Origin: Epiperipatus broadwayi
Lineage: Eukaryota; Onychophora; Udeonychophora; Euonychophora; Peripatidae
Direction of reading: 5' to 3'
DNA length: 64,000 nucleotides
Assembly (NCBI GenBank): GCA_028023455.1
Contig: JAQFVV010000018.1
Span: forward strand, 9,564,771 to 9,628,770
Shown here: positions 1-10,596 of the stretch, one piece after another
Layout of the letters: every line of letters starts with the position of its first letter
Numbering within the stretch: the stretch's first letter is position 1
The notes under the pieces: model-generated
What the model was told of the DNA's origin: nothing
Databases searched by the model: none
Seen by the model: only the letters and a program-made list of their open reading frames with translations
Position numbers and translations under genes: made by a program

Positions 1-1108
1 TTTGTTTTAAAATGTTGAGTACAGATCAGCTGCACAGATTCCACGGTCAAAAACATTCCAAATTAAACACAACCGATCAAAATACAAAGTCATCGATAAA
101 CGTCACTTGCATAGGGAATATTCAAATCCCTTTAGCATTCATCGTAAGATGCTTGCAGTGATATCGTTGACATATATTTCAATCGAATGTGTAAACCACA
201 ACATTATCAACCGCTAACGAATCTATGCAACGTCTATACCCAACCTGAATTTCCTCATTTAAAATTTAAACAATAAATATCAATACAATAAATAATAAAT
301 GGAAATGATTTTTTTTATCAAACGCAAACATATACAAAATTTTTCATTATCAATTGAGTTGACACATAAGTCCGAGAAAAGTTCTTTTTATAAAATTTAA
401 ATTTACTTATCAATCTTTAAAGTTCTTAATTAATGTTATGATTTTAACAACTGTTCAGTTCTATTGCTTACAGTATAAGAGTCCATGTTCCCGTTGGCAA
501 TTCCCATGGAGACTTTCCTGGAAGACCAGTCTGACATTTTGGAGGTAGCATTTGCTGTTTCTGTTCTGGTATCACAGTCTTTGCATTTTTAAAATAAGTG
601 AGTGAGGACGACAAGTGCGTCTTGTCGCCAGACTCACCAAAATCAAGTTGGAAAAAGCTCTCTGACTGGAACTCAATATTTTTTTCTTTTTATAGTCCTC
701 CTATGGATTCCATGAACAAAAACATCACTGTTCTGTTTTTTCGTTATGGTCTGGGCCTTTATTTGGCTTCCATTGGTCAAACTAAAATCCCTTTCTTCTC
801 TTATCTAACTTTCCATCTGACTTTTTAATTAAACAGCTTTTAGATAATTAACAAACAATCACCTCCATTTATAGATTACAGGAATTAATTAATACCTGTT
901 TTTATTTTAACTTACGTTATTAAAAAAATACATTCAAATACCTTTTTTTTATTTATTAAAAAAAATATTTTTAAAGTTTAGCATCTGTGCGAATGTATAT
1001 ACGTCTAACAAACATTTTTAATTTTAGCGTTTAGTTTTTTACTTTTATTTGCGAACTTTTAAGTTTTTATTTTAAATTAATGTAACGACATATTTATATA
1101 TCGTTACA
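1..1108 (-). mobile_element. LTR (partial, left LTR of family L element 1)
   Basis: Long terminal repeat entering from outside the window. Its last 541 bp (568-1108) match 1687-2227 without indels and with about seven mismatches by eye, which defines the pair of LTRs. Positions 1-300 also match the 2.2 kb LTRs at 55642 and 58605, including the shared stretch TTTCACGGTCAAAAACAT-like at about 40-60, so both elements are one family. It ends in TCGTTACA at 1101-1108. A 76-codon frame at 598-828 is repeated in the other LTR; I recognise no product and treat it as chance. Strand is given as minus because the primer-binding-like site lies beside the right LTR. Age looks young, about 1.3 percent LTR divergence. 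Confidence 0.8.
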
Positions 1109-1652
1109 TATCAGTAAACTTCCTCAAAAAAATAAAAACATTAAAAAAAAAAAAAAAAGAATTTACTTAGTGTTAGTAATTACGTTACACAAATTTGTTA
1201 TATATGAAATTTCAAAAGGACAAAACTTTTTTTTTTAAAAAAACAAAACAGTAATTACAAATATAATGATTAAAAAAAAAAGTTGACTGATGATTCCTTA
1301 CTACCAGCTAAATTTCTGCCCCCTCCCTTCCAAGTTTCATTTCTCCTACCTTTAAGTATTATTTAGGCAAGTTAAACGATTAAATTTTAAACAAGACTTT
1401 TTAAAAAAAATTATGATTTATATTTATTAATTACGTTTTATTTATTACTTTTTTATTCCTCGTATTTCTCTTTACATATGCGCAATTTTTCTTACTGGCA
1501 GTACCTTTTTACACAAAATTTAAACTATAACTTTACGTTAATACAAAACATATCTATATAATTTTCAGAAAAAATTTACGGGCATGATTCCCTTTTAAAA
1601 TTCTCAGGGCACTCGTGTTTATTAAAGATCGGCCCAAGTTGGGTAGCCAGTT
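1109..1652 (-). mobile_element. Non-coding interior of family L element 1
   Basis: 544 bp between the two LTRs with no usable reading frame, so no gag or pol. On the minus strand it begins three bases inside the right LTR with TGGCTACCCAACTTGGGC (about 1649 down to 1632), which resembles a primer-binding site complementary to the 3' end of a lysine tRNA (TGGCGCCCAACGTGGGGC type). A purine run on the minus strand lies at 1318-1331 (plus strand GCCCCCTCCCTTCC). A similar tract sits in the equivalent place in element 2. The element must depend on proteins from elsewhere. Confidence 0.7.
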
Positions 1653-2227
1653 TGTAATGATCCGGAGATCGCAATAGCTGGTTCAAGGTATCACAGTCTT
1701 TGCATTTTTAAAATAAGTGAGTGAGGACGACAAGTGCGTCTTGTCGCCAGACTCACCAAAATCAAGTTGGAAAAAGCTCTCTGACTGGAACTCAATATTT
1801 TTTTCTGTTTATAGTCCTCCTATGGATTCCATGAACAAAAATGTCACTGTTCTGTTTTTTCGTTATGGTCCGGGCCTTTATTTGGCTTCCATTGGTCAAG
1901 CTAAAATCCCTTTCTTCTCTTATCTAACTTTCCATCTGACTTTTTAATTAAACAGCTTTTAGATAATTAACAAACAATCACTTCCATTTATAGATTACAG
2001 GAATTAATTAATACCTGTTTTTATTTTAACTTACGTTATTAAAAAAATACATTCAAATACCTTTTTTTTATTTATTAAAAAAAATATTTTTAAAGTTTAG
2101 CATCTGTGCGAATGTATATACGTCTAACAAACATTTTTAATTTTAGCATTTAGTTTTTTACTTTTATTTGCGAACTTTTAAGTTTTTATTTTAAATTAAT
2201 GTAACGACATATTTATATATCGTTACA
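1653..2227 (-). mobile_element. LTR (right LTR of family L element 1, internally deleted)
   Basis: Starts TGTAATGATCCGGAGA, like the LTR starts at 55642 and 58605, and ends TCGTTACA. Only 34 bp of the outer part remain; at 1687 it jumps to the sequence found at 568 in the left LTR. At least 530 bp present in the partner LTR are therefore missing. The remaining 541 bp are co-linear with 568-1108. ATAT follows at 2228-2231, the same 4-bp target found beside element 2. The in-LTR frame 1717-1947 mirrors 598-828. Confidence 0.8.
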
Positions 2228-2231
2228 ATAT

Positions 2232-3059
2232 GTATAAATAGAAATGAAATTACTCCAATAGTTGTGGGCTCACTGAAATGAACAATCTATTTCTACCATC
2301 ACATATCTCAGGTTTTGATTAAAGTATAAATATAATAAAATATGAATGAATCCAACCAATGAATATATTCTACAATGAACTAGGTTATGATGTTTAACTT
2401 TATTTGAACAAACTACTAATTTATAGAGTAATTGTTGATAAATTATCTATACTACAGAAAACATATTACACATGAGTGAATGTGCTTTAGTCATTAATTA
2501 GATTGTTACTTTGGCTAGCCATAGATAAAATAAACCTGGATACTAAAGAGCATTGACTAAGACATGTTAAGTAGTTAATTCTCAGGGTTAAGTTAACTTA
2601 CGATTTGATTATTTACTAAATATAGATTGGAAGCAAATGGAATATTGTTTGATCCAACTCATATTTACAAGTAAGATTATATATGATTTACTATTGCAAT
2701 TAATGATGGCTTAAATGAATTAATAACCAAAACATGATAATTGTGAATCTACCATATTAATTAATGACTCCTGCACTAAAAAGAGAAAATTAAAATATTA
2801 ATAAATTTTAAATGAAAACACCAAGTCATTTCTTATAAAATAAATAATATAAGCTTTATTCTTAGATTGTGGTTTGATCTTTTTAAATAGCAATAAATAT
2901 ATGTAAAAACAAATATAAGATCAGTTGGCTTTTCAAATCTTCAATTTTATTAAACATAAATCAAACATAAATATTTATGAGCAATAAATATGAATTGAAT
3001 TTTATGTTTATGTAAGAATCATCCATTAGTTTTATACATAAAATTAATAATTATAAATA
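2232..3059. other. AT-rich DNA, nothing recognised
   Basis: Very AT-rich sequence right of the LTR element. I see no frame, RNA gene or repeat that can be supported. Confidence 0.6.
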
Positions 3060-3185
3060 TGCGACTTATTTTGCTTACGTTAGTGAAGCTATAATTATAC
3101 TATAATGTGTAATATGTCTGCTTAGCGCTTCGAGATTTAATGTTCAAATCTCTTACTCATAAAACTAATAAATAAATAAAAATAT
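3060..3185 (+). repeat. Possible decayed tRNA-derived SINE
   Basis: A B-box-like GTTCAAATC sits at about 3143 after a pyrimidine/purine stretch that could be a decayed tRNA body, and the segment ends in (AATA)n. No clear target duplication was found. It could equally be chance in AT-rich DNA. Confidence 0.25.
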
Positions 3186-4865
3186 ATGTATATAATTGGT
3201 AAATTAATAATAGCTTGTTGAGCTAATAATTTAAAGTCATAGATGTGTTTCTTAAGGCTGGATCATTTAAAAGGCAACAACAAAATATAATAAGAATTCT
3301 TCCCCACCATTCTATGTCTATATATCTCCTTTATCATGAACACCAAATATCTACATTTATTATTTAAATAAAGTTTCTTCTATCTTAGCCTGAAAAATTC
3401 AATATTCCATTTATGACTTCTTTGACTTGAGCTTTATTAAATATCTACCACAAAATATACATATTTATAAACTATACTATATCACTTTTAGAGACAAGCA
3501 AAATATATATCAAAATAACTCCTAAATAACGCACATGAGAATGTCAACTTACAATTCCAACGTTAAATAATTATAATCTGATCCATCATCTTAAAACACA
3601 TTTGATAATAAGATTATAATAACCAAATGATTAAGAAAATTTATTAAAAAAGAAAAAATAATAAAATTTGGAGACATAAATTTATTATATTGTATATTTA
3701 TATATATGATTCCACGCAAGAAATAATGCTTTATTTATTCTTCAATTCAACCTATACACTCATTTATTATTTGGTATTTTTTTACATATATACATGTAAT
3801 ATATTTACTTTATCACAACAAATTTCGTTAGCCACTGAAGTATAATATCTACAATTAATATTTCTTTTTTTTTTTTAACTTGGAATTTACCGATTTGTTT
3901 ACGCTATTTACGTATATAAGATTGATGATTAAAGACTGAAGATTTAATTATTAAATGGCCTTTAACATTTACCTTTACCACTATTAAATCAAAACATTTA
4001 AATAAAAAAATAAACTATTTACAAACATCATATATAAATCTTTGTAAATTTAATTTCAGTAATTTATGTAAAACTTATATATTTAAATTATAATGATCGG
4101 TTAAACTTCAAGTTTACCATATACATGTAATATCTATCTTAAAATGTTTTGTAAAATAAAACCAATAAATTTTATAATAAAGAAAACTAGAAATAAATAA
4201 AAATCAACAAATGAATAGATAAATTTATTAATTTTAGTTACCCCATGACCACAAATTTTTCCATAGTTTTCAGTCTCTTGTTTACTTTAAATACTTTGGT
4301 CTTGGTTCCATTCGTAGTGTGTGAAATAACTTAAAAACAGATATACACATTAGCAATGCTTGAATTTATAGATTTTTCTTTTTAAAGCAATTCCTGGCAT
4401 TCTCTTTATATTCAACTGTAGAAATAAATTGATTTGGATATTAAACTTAGGATTATTAAAAGAATCTTAAAAGTTAAAAAAAAGGTATTTGTTTTAAATT
4501 TGCTTAAAAACGCTGGCTTGGTAAGAATTGATATATTTTCATCAGATCTTAACAGTGAATAAGATAGGCAAAGGATTCAAAAACCCTGAATAGTAATCCT
4601 TTGTTTTAGCCCTCCATTTTAATGCTATATCTCAATCCAATAGTTGTATTTATGCCAAAAAGGAATTTTGTAGAGGAGACTAAAGTAATGTCTTGCTTGC
4701 TTGCTTTTTCAATGACAATTTTTTTTTTCTTTTGTTGTCATAGTAATTTCTTTTCATTGTTTTAAACCTTTATGTGCCAACTTAAAAAACCTTCAACACA
4801 ACAATTGTTAATCTCATTTTTTTAAGTATAAAAAAAAAATTATAAACAATTACCAAAAATAAAAA
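3186..4865. other. AT-rich DNA, nothing recognised
   Basis: About 1.7 kb of AT-rich sequence with several A/T homopolymers. No feature can be supported. Confidence 0.6.
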
Positions 4866-5225
4866 TACACCTTTACCCTGCTTAGCGATTGGCTACTTAG
4901 CGATATTTCACAATAGCGATCATCATCACTTTGTATCCACTACTTTGATTTACAATCAATTCTTCACTATAATGGTCGTGAAAAAAAAATTTTTTTTTTA
5001 ATTTTTGGCAGCCATCTTCAGTTTTGCATCACTGATGACATCAGAGAATAGGTATTTTAAATTCATTTTACCCAAAAACAAAAGTACATTACTGTAATTG
5101 TATAGAACACACAATATTTTATTCATAAAACACAATATTAGTGCTGCATTCAGTATTTTGAATATAGAATGTATAAACTTAAAATATATATAATTACTGA
5201 ATCTATAATACTGTATACGTATAAG

Positions 5226-5321
5226 TGTTGAATGTCTTTAGAAAAAATTAAACTTTATTTAAATATAATGTACAGTACTTGGATTATTTAAATAAAGTTT
5301 AATTTTTTTAGACATTCAACA
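5226..5321. repeat. Internal palindrome of DNA transposon copy 1
   Basis: Two arms of about 37-39 bp starting TGTTGAATGTC and ending in its complement surround a 21-base centre. The centre is the exact reverse complement of the centre in copy 2 (43946-44042). This fits one ancestral element inserted twice in opposite orientations. Confidence 0.85.
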
Positions 5322-5833
5322 TTTATACTAGAGGATGAACACAATACAACTAAAATACCATCATCACAAGTGGTTTCAAATTAAAAGAAAAAAAACATTA
5401 AAAAAAACAGATTGCATTTAAAATAAGTGTTAATGAATAACTTTCTACATGAATGGGCACTGTTACATTACTAAAAAATACAGTAAAAAAAGTAAACTTA
5501 GCATATGTTTTAGAAATTTAGAACAATTTGATTTTTTTCTTTTAAAATAAGTTGATTTTTTTTTTTTTCTAAAGTTGACTGATTTACGATATGCATTAAG
5601 CCTTTTGTTACTCTGGAGTATAGTAATAAGTTTTTATGTTCAATTAAATAATTTATAATTAAATATTATTTTTTAATTTGAATAATTTCACATAAGTACT
5701 AAACATAAATGTACAGTAATATGTACTGTAATACAAATTTTTAAAAAATGCACTTCAGTATGGATTTTTTTCTTTCATTACGATGAAAAACTTCTGCGGA
5801 AGAATATGAAAACTCTTAAATTCAAATTTAGTT

Positions 5834-5929
5834 TCACTTTCTCTTTCTTTTTGCTGTATTGTACTTTTTAAACAGTGAAAATATGAATTTTTTTCCTAGT
5901 GATATAAAATTTTTCTTTTTAGATGCCAT
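5834..5929 (-). pseudogene. Short basic frame, possible transposase N-terminus remnant
   Basis: A 31-codon frame starts MASKKKNFISLG and continues with KRKRK before its stop. Pogo/jerky-type transposases often begin with M, a basic patch and an SL-x-x-K motif before the first helix-turn-helix, so this could be the captured start of one. In copy 2 the start codon is ACG and the frame is broken. The length and low complexity make chance quite possible. Confidence 0.22.
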
Positions 5930-6127
5930 ATTTAATCATCATTGCCATGAAAAAAATCAAGAAAATCTTTAAGCTTGGAAACCAATGTGGATATTTTACG
6001 TTGACTGGAACTGACCAATTTTTTCCCCATAGACCTCCATTATAAATACGTATTCTGTATACGATATTCTTGCATAACAATGAGTTTTGGAGGACCAATT
6101 GCCATCACTAAGCGGGGTAAAGGTATA

Positions 6128-6424
6128 CAAGATAAATATATAGTAACAATTTTATATGCTATTATTTATATGTAATATTTATATACAATACATATATAAA
6201 TTTATATATCATCATTGCTATCAAAATCTCACCATCGCAAAACAAAGCATATACCAACAATAAATAAACAAAAATGAACCAAATAACAATAACAACAACT
6301 AACAACAATAACAACCTATATACAAATCCTTATGCAAAAACCAAATCAAAGAAATTTTTTTTAAAAAAAAACAACACTATAATGGCACTTTAAAAGAAAG
6401 GGTGGATCTTTCCATCCCTTACAA
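6128..6424. other. AT-rich spacer with (AACAAT)n-like tract
   Basis: A/T-rich sequence with a degenerate AACAAT/AACAAC run around 6260-6310. No gene is visible. Confidence 0.55.
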
Positions 6425-8300
6425 TATATAACTTTGCTAAAAAAAATATATTTCTTTACCTGCTTTTTTTAATAAATTCCATCATTACCTGGAGCCTTCC
6501 CCTTCTTCATAAATTTAATTGCATGTCTTACTTCTTCATTTAAAATTCTGGGCAATTCAGAAGAAATAATAGATATAGGAGGTACTTGTTCTTTATTACT
6601 ATATAATTCTTGATAGAAGTCTTCTACCCATTTGTGATGTCATCTCTCTTTTTAGTAATAATTCCATCATTTTTTCTTATTGCAGATATAAATTTCCTAC
6701 CAATCCCAATATGTTATTTTAAACTTTTGAGACTTTTATTCTCTTCTACAGCTTTCCTTGCTAGTTCACAGTTATACTTTCTATCATTTTCAACTCTTTT
6801 CCACACCATTTTACACAATTTGAGATATTCAATCCTTTTTAATCCATCATTTTTGTATATCTTCATATTCCTTTTTTTTTTCCATAAATTTTCGGGTCTC
6901 AGTAGAAATTTTATTGGTCAATTGCTGCTTTTTTCTACCAGCTATCTTTGTTGCAGTTTTTAAAAGTGTATCAGTTATTTTCATATTAATTTCATTCAAA
7001 TCTGAATCATATTCAAAATCTACTAATATTTGAAACTGATTTGTAAGTTCTAATTTAAATTCAGTAGAACGTTCTGAAGATTAGGAATATCAACTGTAAA
7101 TATTGTTTTTCTTAATAATTTTTGTCACTCTACTTTTGCATTAATACGTATCTTACATCTTGCTAACTAATGATCACTTCCTGTGTTAAATTTATTAAGA
7201 ACATTACAATCTTGAAATGTGTATTTTCTGTTAGTCAAAATATAATCCATTCTGCTGTACCTTCATTTGTATGTTTCCATGTCCATTTCCTTTTAACATT
7301 TTTCTCAAAAAAAAAATTCATAATATAAAGTTTTTCTTTTTCTGCAAACTCCACAAGTCTATGCCCTTTCTCATTTCTATTACCGTAACCAAAATTACCT
7401 ACAGCACTTTCATCTTTCATTTGTTTACCAATTCTAGCATTAAAATCTTCCACAACAATTTTAAAATGTTGTTTACTCTGATCAAAAGATTTTTGTATAT
7501 CCATAAAAAAAATCTTCTACTACTTATCACTATGAGAACTTGTTGGGGCATAAACCTGAATTATATGCATTTGGTATCTGCTATTAAGTTATATAACTAA
7601 TCTTGCCACTTTGTCCAATACACCATCAATCTCCACAATGTTGTTCTTACACTTTTTATTTATAATGAATTCCACTCCAATTGTATTTTCAATATTTGTG
7701 CCTTTGTAGTAGAGTACATGTCCACATTTTAAATTAATTGTCTCTTCACATTTTCTTCTAACTCCTCAAAGCCCAGTAATGTTCCATTTAATATAAGACA
7801 ATTCTTCTAATTCTTGCAATCTTTCTTCACTTGAAAGTGATCTGCAGTTGTAAGTATCTAAATAAAAAGTCATCATCAAAGGGAAGCCTGGGTCCACAAT
7901 CAGGGGATTCTTAGCACTCTCCAACTTTGGCCACCAACTGCTGCCTTAGTTTGTGAATCTACAGCCTCCTGGGAATAAGAGCCATGATTTATTTTTGTCT
8001 GTCCTGATTATATATATCTATTGGAAAAATATTTATCATTTATACATATATTCATTCTGCCTTATCAGACAACTGAGAAGAAAGATTATGGTCTTTCTTG
8101 ATCTTAAACTCAGAGGTAAAAAGCCAATAAACTCACCATGCTGGCTAATGCATGTCGGTGAGCAGCCCATCCACGTGCATATACTATATGAATAATCACA
8201 GTAATAACAGCTGCAACAACAAGAATGTATGGAGTAGACTGCCCTACTGGTTCCTTTGAGACCTCCAAGAGGAATCAAAAAGTCTCCTTTCAATTAATAG
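6425..8300 (-). mobile_element. RTE/BovB-type LINE, copy 1: intact 5' end, broken EN, start of RT, 3' truncated
   Basis: On the minus strand it starts with CTATTAATTG at 8300, the same start as the copies at 22071 and 61607. It then runs through a 5' leader, an apurinic-type endonuclease and the beginning of the reverse transcriptase. The endonuclease part 7504-7235 reads DFNARIGKQMKDESAVGNFG and KRKWTWKHTNEGTAE, matching the copy at 20683-21321. Frameshifts and stops break it in many places. The copy stops near 6425, inside the RT region that in copy 2 reads ATLYNKC. Losing the 3' end while keeping the 5' end is unusual, because LINEs are normally 5' truncated. It is a dead relic. Confidence 0.85.
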
Positions 8301-9038
8301 AAAATTTCTTTCTCTATATATATATACATATATTTACAAGATTTTTATGAACAACTACACATTTGTATTTATATAAATATTTACTGAAATCATGATTTTT
8401 ACTTTCTGCACTATATTATCTTAATATATAGTTCTAAAAAGTTATTTGCAAATCTATAATCTTGTCTTAATGGGAAATTAATGATTGAAAAAGATTTAGT
8501 AAAGATTTTTTTTTTAAATCTATTATCATCTATCCATCTTCTTCTGCTTCTTTCACTCATTTATTTCCTTATAATTTTTACTTGAATATTGAATGTTGGA
8601 AAATGTACAATAAAATGAAATAAATAGGTACTATTAAATGAAGACTAGTTGTAACATAATTAACAAATTTTGTATATTTATTACTAGGGGAAAACACAAT
8701 TTAGATATGTATATTTAATGACTAGTTTTACTACTTAATATAACAATCATACTTGGGGAATATGCTATTATAAAGAAAAATGATGCTTTAGAGTGAAAAA
8801 ACTTATCTGCAAAAGATTTTTTTTATATTTTCAATTTATAATGAGAAATGTTTGTCATATTAAATTATTTATAATTAAGTGCAGGATAATCAAAAACATA
8901 AAAATGTGTGACTAAGACAAAAAAACTCATGCAGACTAATAAGAGGCAAATGGAAATTCTGATTAAAAATAAGTCTTCTTTAAGTATTGTTCTGTTTGTT
9001 TTATTTTTTATAAACATTTGTGCATTTATTAACTTCCC
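8301..9038. other. AT-rich DNA, nothing recognised
   Basis: Begins with a short (TA)n tract around 8315-8335. No supported feature. Confidence 0.55.
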
Positions 9039-9263
9039 TCATAATTTTGATAATGAATATACTGTTTCAGCTTGATCACACGAGTCATCAACTGGTGATG
9101 AATAGAATATTATAAATATGTTTGTAGAGATGCTGTAAACAATTATAATTATAAACAATTACAGCACCGTTACAAACATTTTTATAATATTCTATTCATC
9201 ACCCAGTTAATTGATGGCTTGTGTAACCAAGCTGAAATATTAGTATATTCATTATCAAAATCA
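9039..9263. repeat. Foldback repeat with ~100 bp arms
   Basis: The left arm (about 9039-9140) contains GATGAATAGAATATTATAAA and the right arm (about 9155-9263) contains its complement. Outer parts pair through TGATAATGAATATACT and AGTATATTCATTATCA. A short A/T-rich centre separates the arms. The right arm continues into a direct tandem copy. This looks like a foldback or MITE-like element; no transposase is present. Confidence 0.75.
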
Positions 9264-9420
9264 TGCACAGATGAACCTCAAAATATATCATTACAGCACC
9301 TCTACAAACATCTCTACAATATTCCATTTATCACCCAGTTTGTGGTTGTGTGATCAAGCCAAAACATTGGTATATTCATTTTCAAAATCATATATGGATA
9401 AACCCACAAAATATATCATT
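9156..9420. repeat. Tandem pair of ~133 bp units
   Basis: Unit 1 (about 9158-9290) and unit 2 (about 9291-9420) both run from ATTACAGCACC through CATCACCCAGTT-like sequence and GTATATTCATT to AAAATATATC. Several substitutions separate them. Unit 1 is also the right arm of the foldback, so an inverted and a direct duplication share one sequence. Confidence 0.75.
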
Positions 9421-10418
9421 TATATCCACACCTGTGAAAGTCTTCATATCAATATATACATAAATATTGTAATGGTTAGAAATAATTACTATGAGTGCAT
9501 TTCTTGTTAAAAAATGAATTAGACAATAGATAAAACAAGTAAAATTATGTAACATTTGTTGGTAGCACTTAATTTGCAATAAGTTTTTGCTAAATGATAT
9601 GAGAAATACTTACTCTGCACCTAACAATTTATAAAACCAAATATGATTTTTTATAATTATTAAAATATAATTCAATGATGCACTATTAGCAAATTTATTC
9701 TAAAGACTTCAAATTTAGCTTTATATTAATTTTATTATTATGTGTAATTTTATTTCTATACTGATATTATGGCTTACTATACTTCAATATATCACTTAAA
9801 GATTAAAGCACACAATTTCACCTAGTTCTTGTATATATAAATAAGAATGAAATCTTTAGAGAAGATTTAAAAACAGTAACTAAAGCATCCTGTCATATTA
9901 TATGTGTTATCTACAATAAAGCAACTTTATTACCACCAGGCAAAGATAAGGTAAGTGTGCAAAATACATTAATATAAGTCATAATATCTAAAAGATACTA
10001 GTTAGAAATAAATAAGTAGTTTATAACAACAATATGTCTGTCTGCACTAGAATGCATGCATAAATATATATACGCATAAAATATAATTATGTTAATACAT
10101 GCTAATAAGCAGTGAACTAATCATTGTATGCCAGGATTTCCACTGCAACATATGGAATATCAAAATATTAATAAACAAATGACATAAATGCAGGAATTCA
10201 CATCTAAGAACATGCATATATTACTGCAAGTAAACAGGAACTCTAGATCTGTATTTTTGTATTTGAGACAAAACAATATACACACAATGGAACCCTTATA
10301 TCAGACTTTAATAATTTTAATATCTTCAGTTTGTTGTTAATATTGATTATATATAAAATATATTAGATACACATCCCAAAGTCAATATCTCCATAGATAA
10401 ACAAATAAGTTTATGAAT
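9421..10418. other. AT-rich DNA, nothing recognised
   Basis: AT-rich with scattered CATATA runs. No supported feature. Confidence 0.55.
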
Positions 10419-10596
10419 TTACATTGTAACAGTCATATTTGTACACTCATGCAACAAAATCCAGAGTTTTGGCAAATTCCTCAAAGCTGATCTAGATGAG
10501 AGATTGAGACCTCGATTCAGATCGCACCTCAGCTCCTTCACCAACACTCCATGATTTACTACCCTATGAATGACATATGAGGCTACACGCAGATTC
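10419..10596 (-). CDS. Candidate downstream exon of an unknown minus-strand gene
   Basis: On the minus strand a pyrimidine-rich stretch and AAAG at 10600-10597 could form a splice acceptor. The following frame is open for 58 codons to TAA at 10421-10419 and includes VVNHGVLVKELRCDLNRG. Composition is clearly less AT-rich than the surroundings and the peptide is mixed and charged, unlike chance frames in this window. Joined to the exon at 12276-12429 the phase fits (a split CGG codon). I do not recognise the protein. It may instead be a fragment of an unrecognised retroelement. No conserved domain is visible and no transcript evidence is available here. Confidence 0.27.

Larger units (their letters stand above)
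4868..6125 (-). mobile_element. Non-autonomous DNA transposon, TA target (pogo/Tigger-like), copy 1
   Basis: The left end is CACCTTTACCCTGCTTAGCG and the right end is its complement with a few changes (GCGGGGTAAAGGTA). Both ends are flanked by TA (4866-4867 and 6126-6127), the target duplication of the Tc1/mariner/pogo superfamily. The second copy at 42925-44432 is inverted relative to this one and shares both ends and most of the interior. The element is too short for a transposase, and the only coding hint is a 31-codon frame near 5834-5929. The left end holds sub-repeats of a TTAGCGAT motif, as many Tigger ends do. Family assignment rests on the TA duplication and on the style of the ends and is an inference. 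Confidence 0.75.

Noticed and set aside
598-828. 76-codon frame repeated at 1717-1947
   Set aside because: Also duplicated because of the LTR pair. Four of the five base differences change the residue, so there is no sign of protein constraint.
6610-7600. Plus-strand frames of 117 and 109 codons
   Set aside because: Opposite strand of LINE copy 1; hydrophobic Phe/Leu-rich peptides come from the reversed AT-rich coding strand.
9156-9420. A CRISPR-like repeat array
   Set aside because: Only two long diverged units with no spacers, in a eukaryotic context.
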